From assembly GCA_903872875.1 (NCBI GenBank), contig CAIQMJ010000327.1, positions 1-5,238 on the forward strand: a DNA stretch of 5,238 nucleotides, in the 5' to 3' direction. Source of the DNA: an uncultured Variovorax sp. Lineage in GTDB: Bacteria; Pseudomonadota; Gammaproteobacteria; Burkholderiales; Burkholderiaceae_C. The number at the start of each line of letters is the position of its first letter. The stretch's first letter is position 1. Below are positions 4,841-5,238 of the stretch, piece by piece. The notes below the pieces were generated by a model. The model was not told the origin of the DNA and did not search any database. It saw only the letters and a program-made list of their open reading frames with translations. Made by a program: the position numbers and the translations under genes.

Positions 4841-5238
4841 TCAGCGGCTCAGCCCGCGGGCCGCGATCGGCCAGACGCCTTCGACACGGCCGTCGCGGAA
4901 CACGACCAGTTCGTCGTAGAGATTCAGCGTCGGGTCGCAATGGCCCGGCACCAGCAGCACCAGGCTGCCGAGCGTGGGCGGCGGCGAGCCGTCGTCCGGC
5001 AACTGCAGGATGCCGTGTTCGTCGTTCGCCGCGGTGTAGGTGAAGCGTTCCTCCCAGACCGTCGGCAGCCCGGAATCGACCGCGATCGACTTCAGCCCGG
5101 CGTCGACCACCGCGCGCGTGGCGTGCGTGCGGCTCATCACCTGCGTCGCGACGAACAGGCTGTGCGCAAAGGTGCTCGGCGCCGCGAATTCGTTCTTCGC
5201 GTAGTCCGCATCCATGAAGACGTACGAGCCAGGTTGCA
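4841..5238 (-). CDS. DSD1-family PLP enzyme, D-threonine aldolase / D-serine dehydratase-like, C-terminal part
   Basis: Only the last 131 residues are present; the gene enters from the right edge, so the PLP-binding alanine-racemase-type barrel with its Lys is outside. The visible part is the C-terminal beta-domain of DSD1-type enzymes: QPGSYVFMDADY at its start, then AHSLFVATQVMSR, VVDAGLKSIAVDSGLP, the NDEHG motif, LVPGHCDPTLNLYDE, and VWPIAARG near the end. The frame reads through the ATG at 5215 without a stop upstream, and QPGSYVF directly before it belongs to the same conserved stretch, so 5215 is not the start. In this fold type the metal is held by a His-x-Cys pair in D-serine dehydratases and His-x-Asp in D-threonine aldolases. 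Here the pair reads His-Cys-Asp, i.e. His-x-Asp, which favours aldolase-type chemistry (D-threonine or 3-hydroxy-D-aspartate cleavage). The exact substrate is inference. Confidence 0.88.
   Translation of the reverse strand, partial: QPGSYVFMDADYAKNEFAAPSTFAHSLFVATQVMSRTHATRAVVDAGLKSIAVDSGLPTVWEERFTYTAANDEHGILQLPDDGSPPPTLGSLVLLVPGHCDPTLNLYDELVVFRDGRVEGVWPIAARGLSR

Overview
The window is GC-rich chromosomal DNA with strong G/C preference at third codon positions, bacterial gene packing and Shine-Dalgarno starts. The protein types and codon use suggest a beta-proteobacterium of the Burkholderiales (Comamonadaceae-like). That placement is inference; there is no rRNA or other marker gene here.

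Left part (1-2809, minus strand): a tightly coupled three-gene set read leftwards. First is a BcrC/YbjG-type PAP2 phosphatase (2216-2809, GTG start), then a membrane-anchored GtrB/ArnC-like family 2 glycosyltransferase (1179-2219), then an ArnT-like polytopic glycosyltransferase (1182 to beyond the left edge). Both junctions are 4-base ATGA overlaps. The set reads as a polyprenyl-phosphate sugar pathway. The phosphatase would return undecaprenyl pyrophosphate to the monophosphate, the GT2 enzyme would charge it with a sugar, and the ArnT-like enzyme would transfer that sugar to an envelope acceptor such as lipid A outside the inner membrane. The sugar and the acceptor cannot be read from the sequence.

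Middle (2810-3633): a 179-base spacer with two strong inverted repeats and a possible promoter, then a small unrecognised two-helix membrane protein (2989-3441, minus), then a 192-base divergent intergenic region with a perfect interrupted palindrome.

Right part (3634-5238): an acyl-CoA dehydrogenase of the FadE2/ACAD10-11 type (3634-4791, plus), with Asp where most family members have the catalytic Glu. It converges on the C-terminal part of a DSD1/D-threonine-aldolase-like PLP enzyme (4841 to beyond the right edge, minus), whose metal site reads His-x-Asp. These two genes look metabolic and have no evident link to the glycan set.

I see no mobile element, CRISPR array, tRNA or rRNA. I found no clearly new multi-gene system. 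The most worthwhile leads are the coupled glycan module with unknown sugar, the unrecognised membrane protein, and the paired inverted repeats between them.
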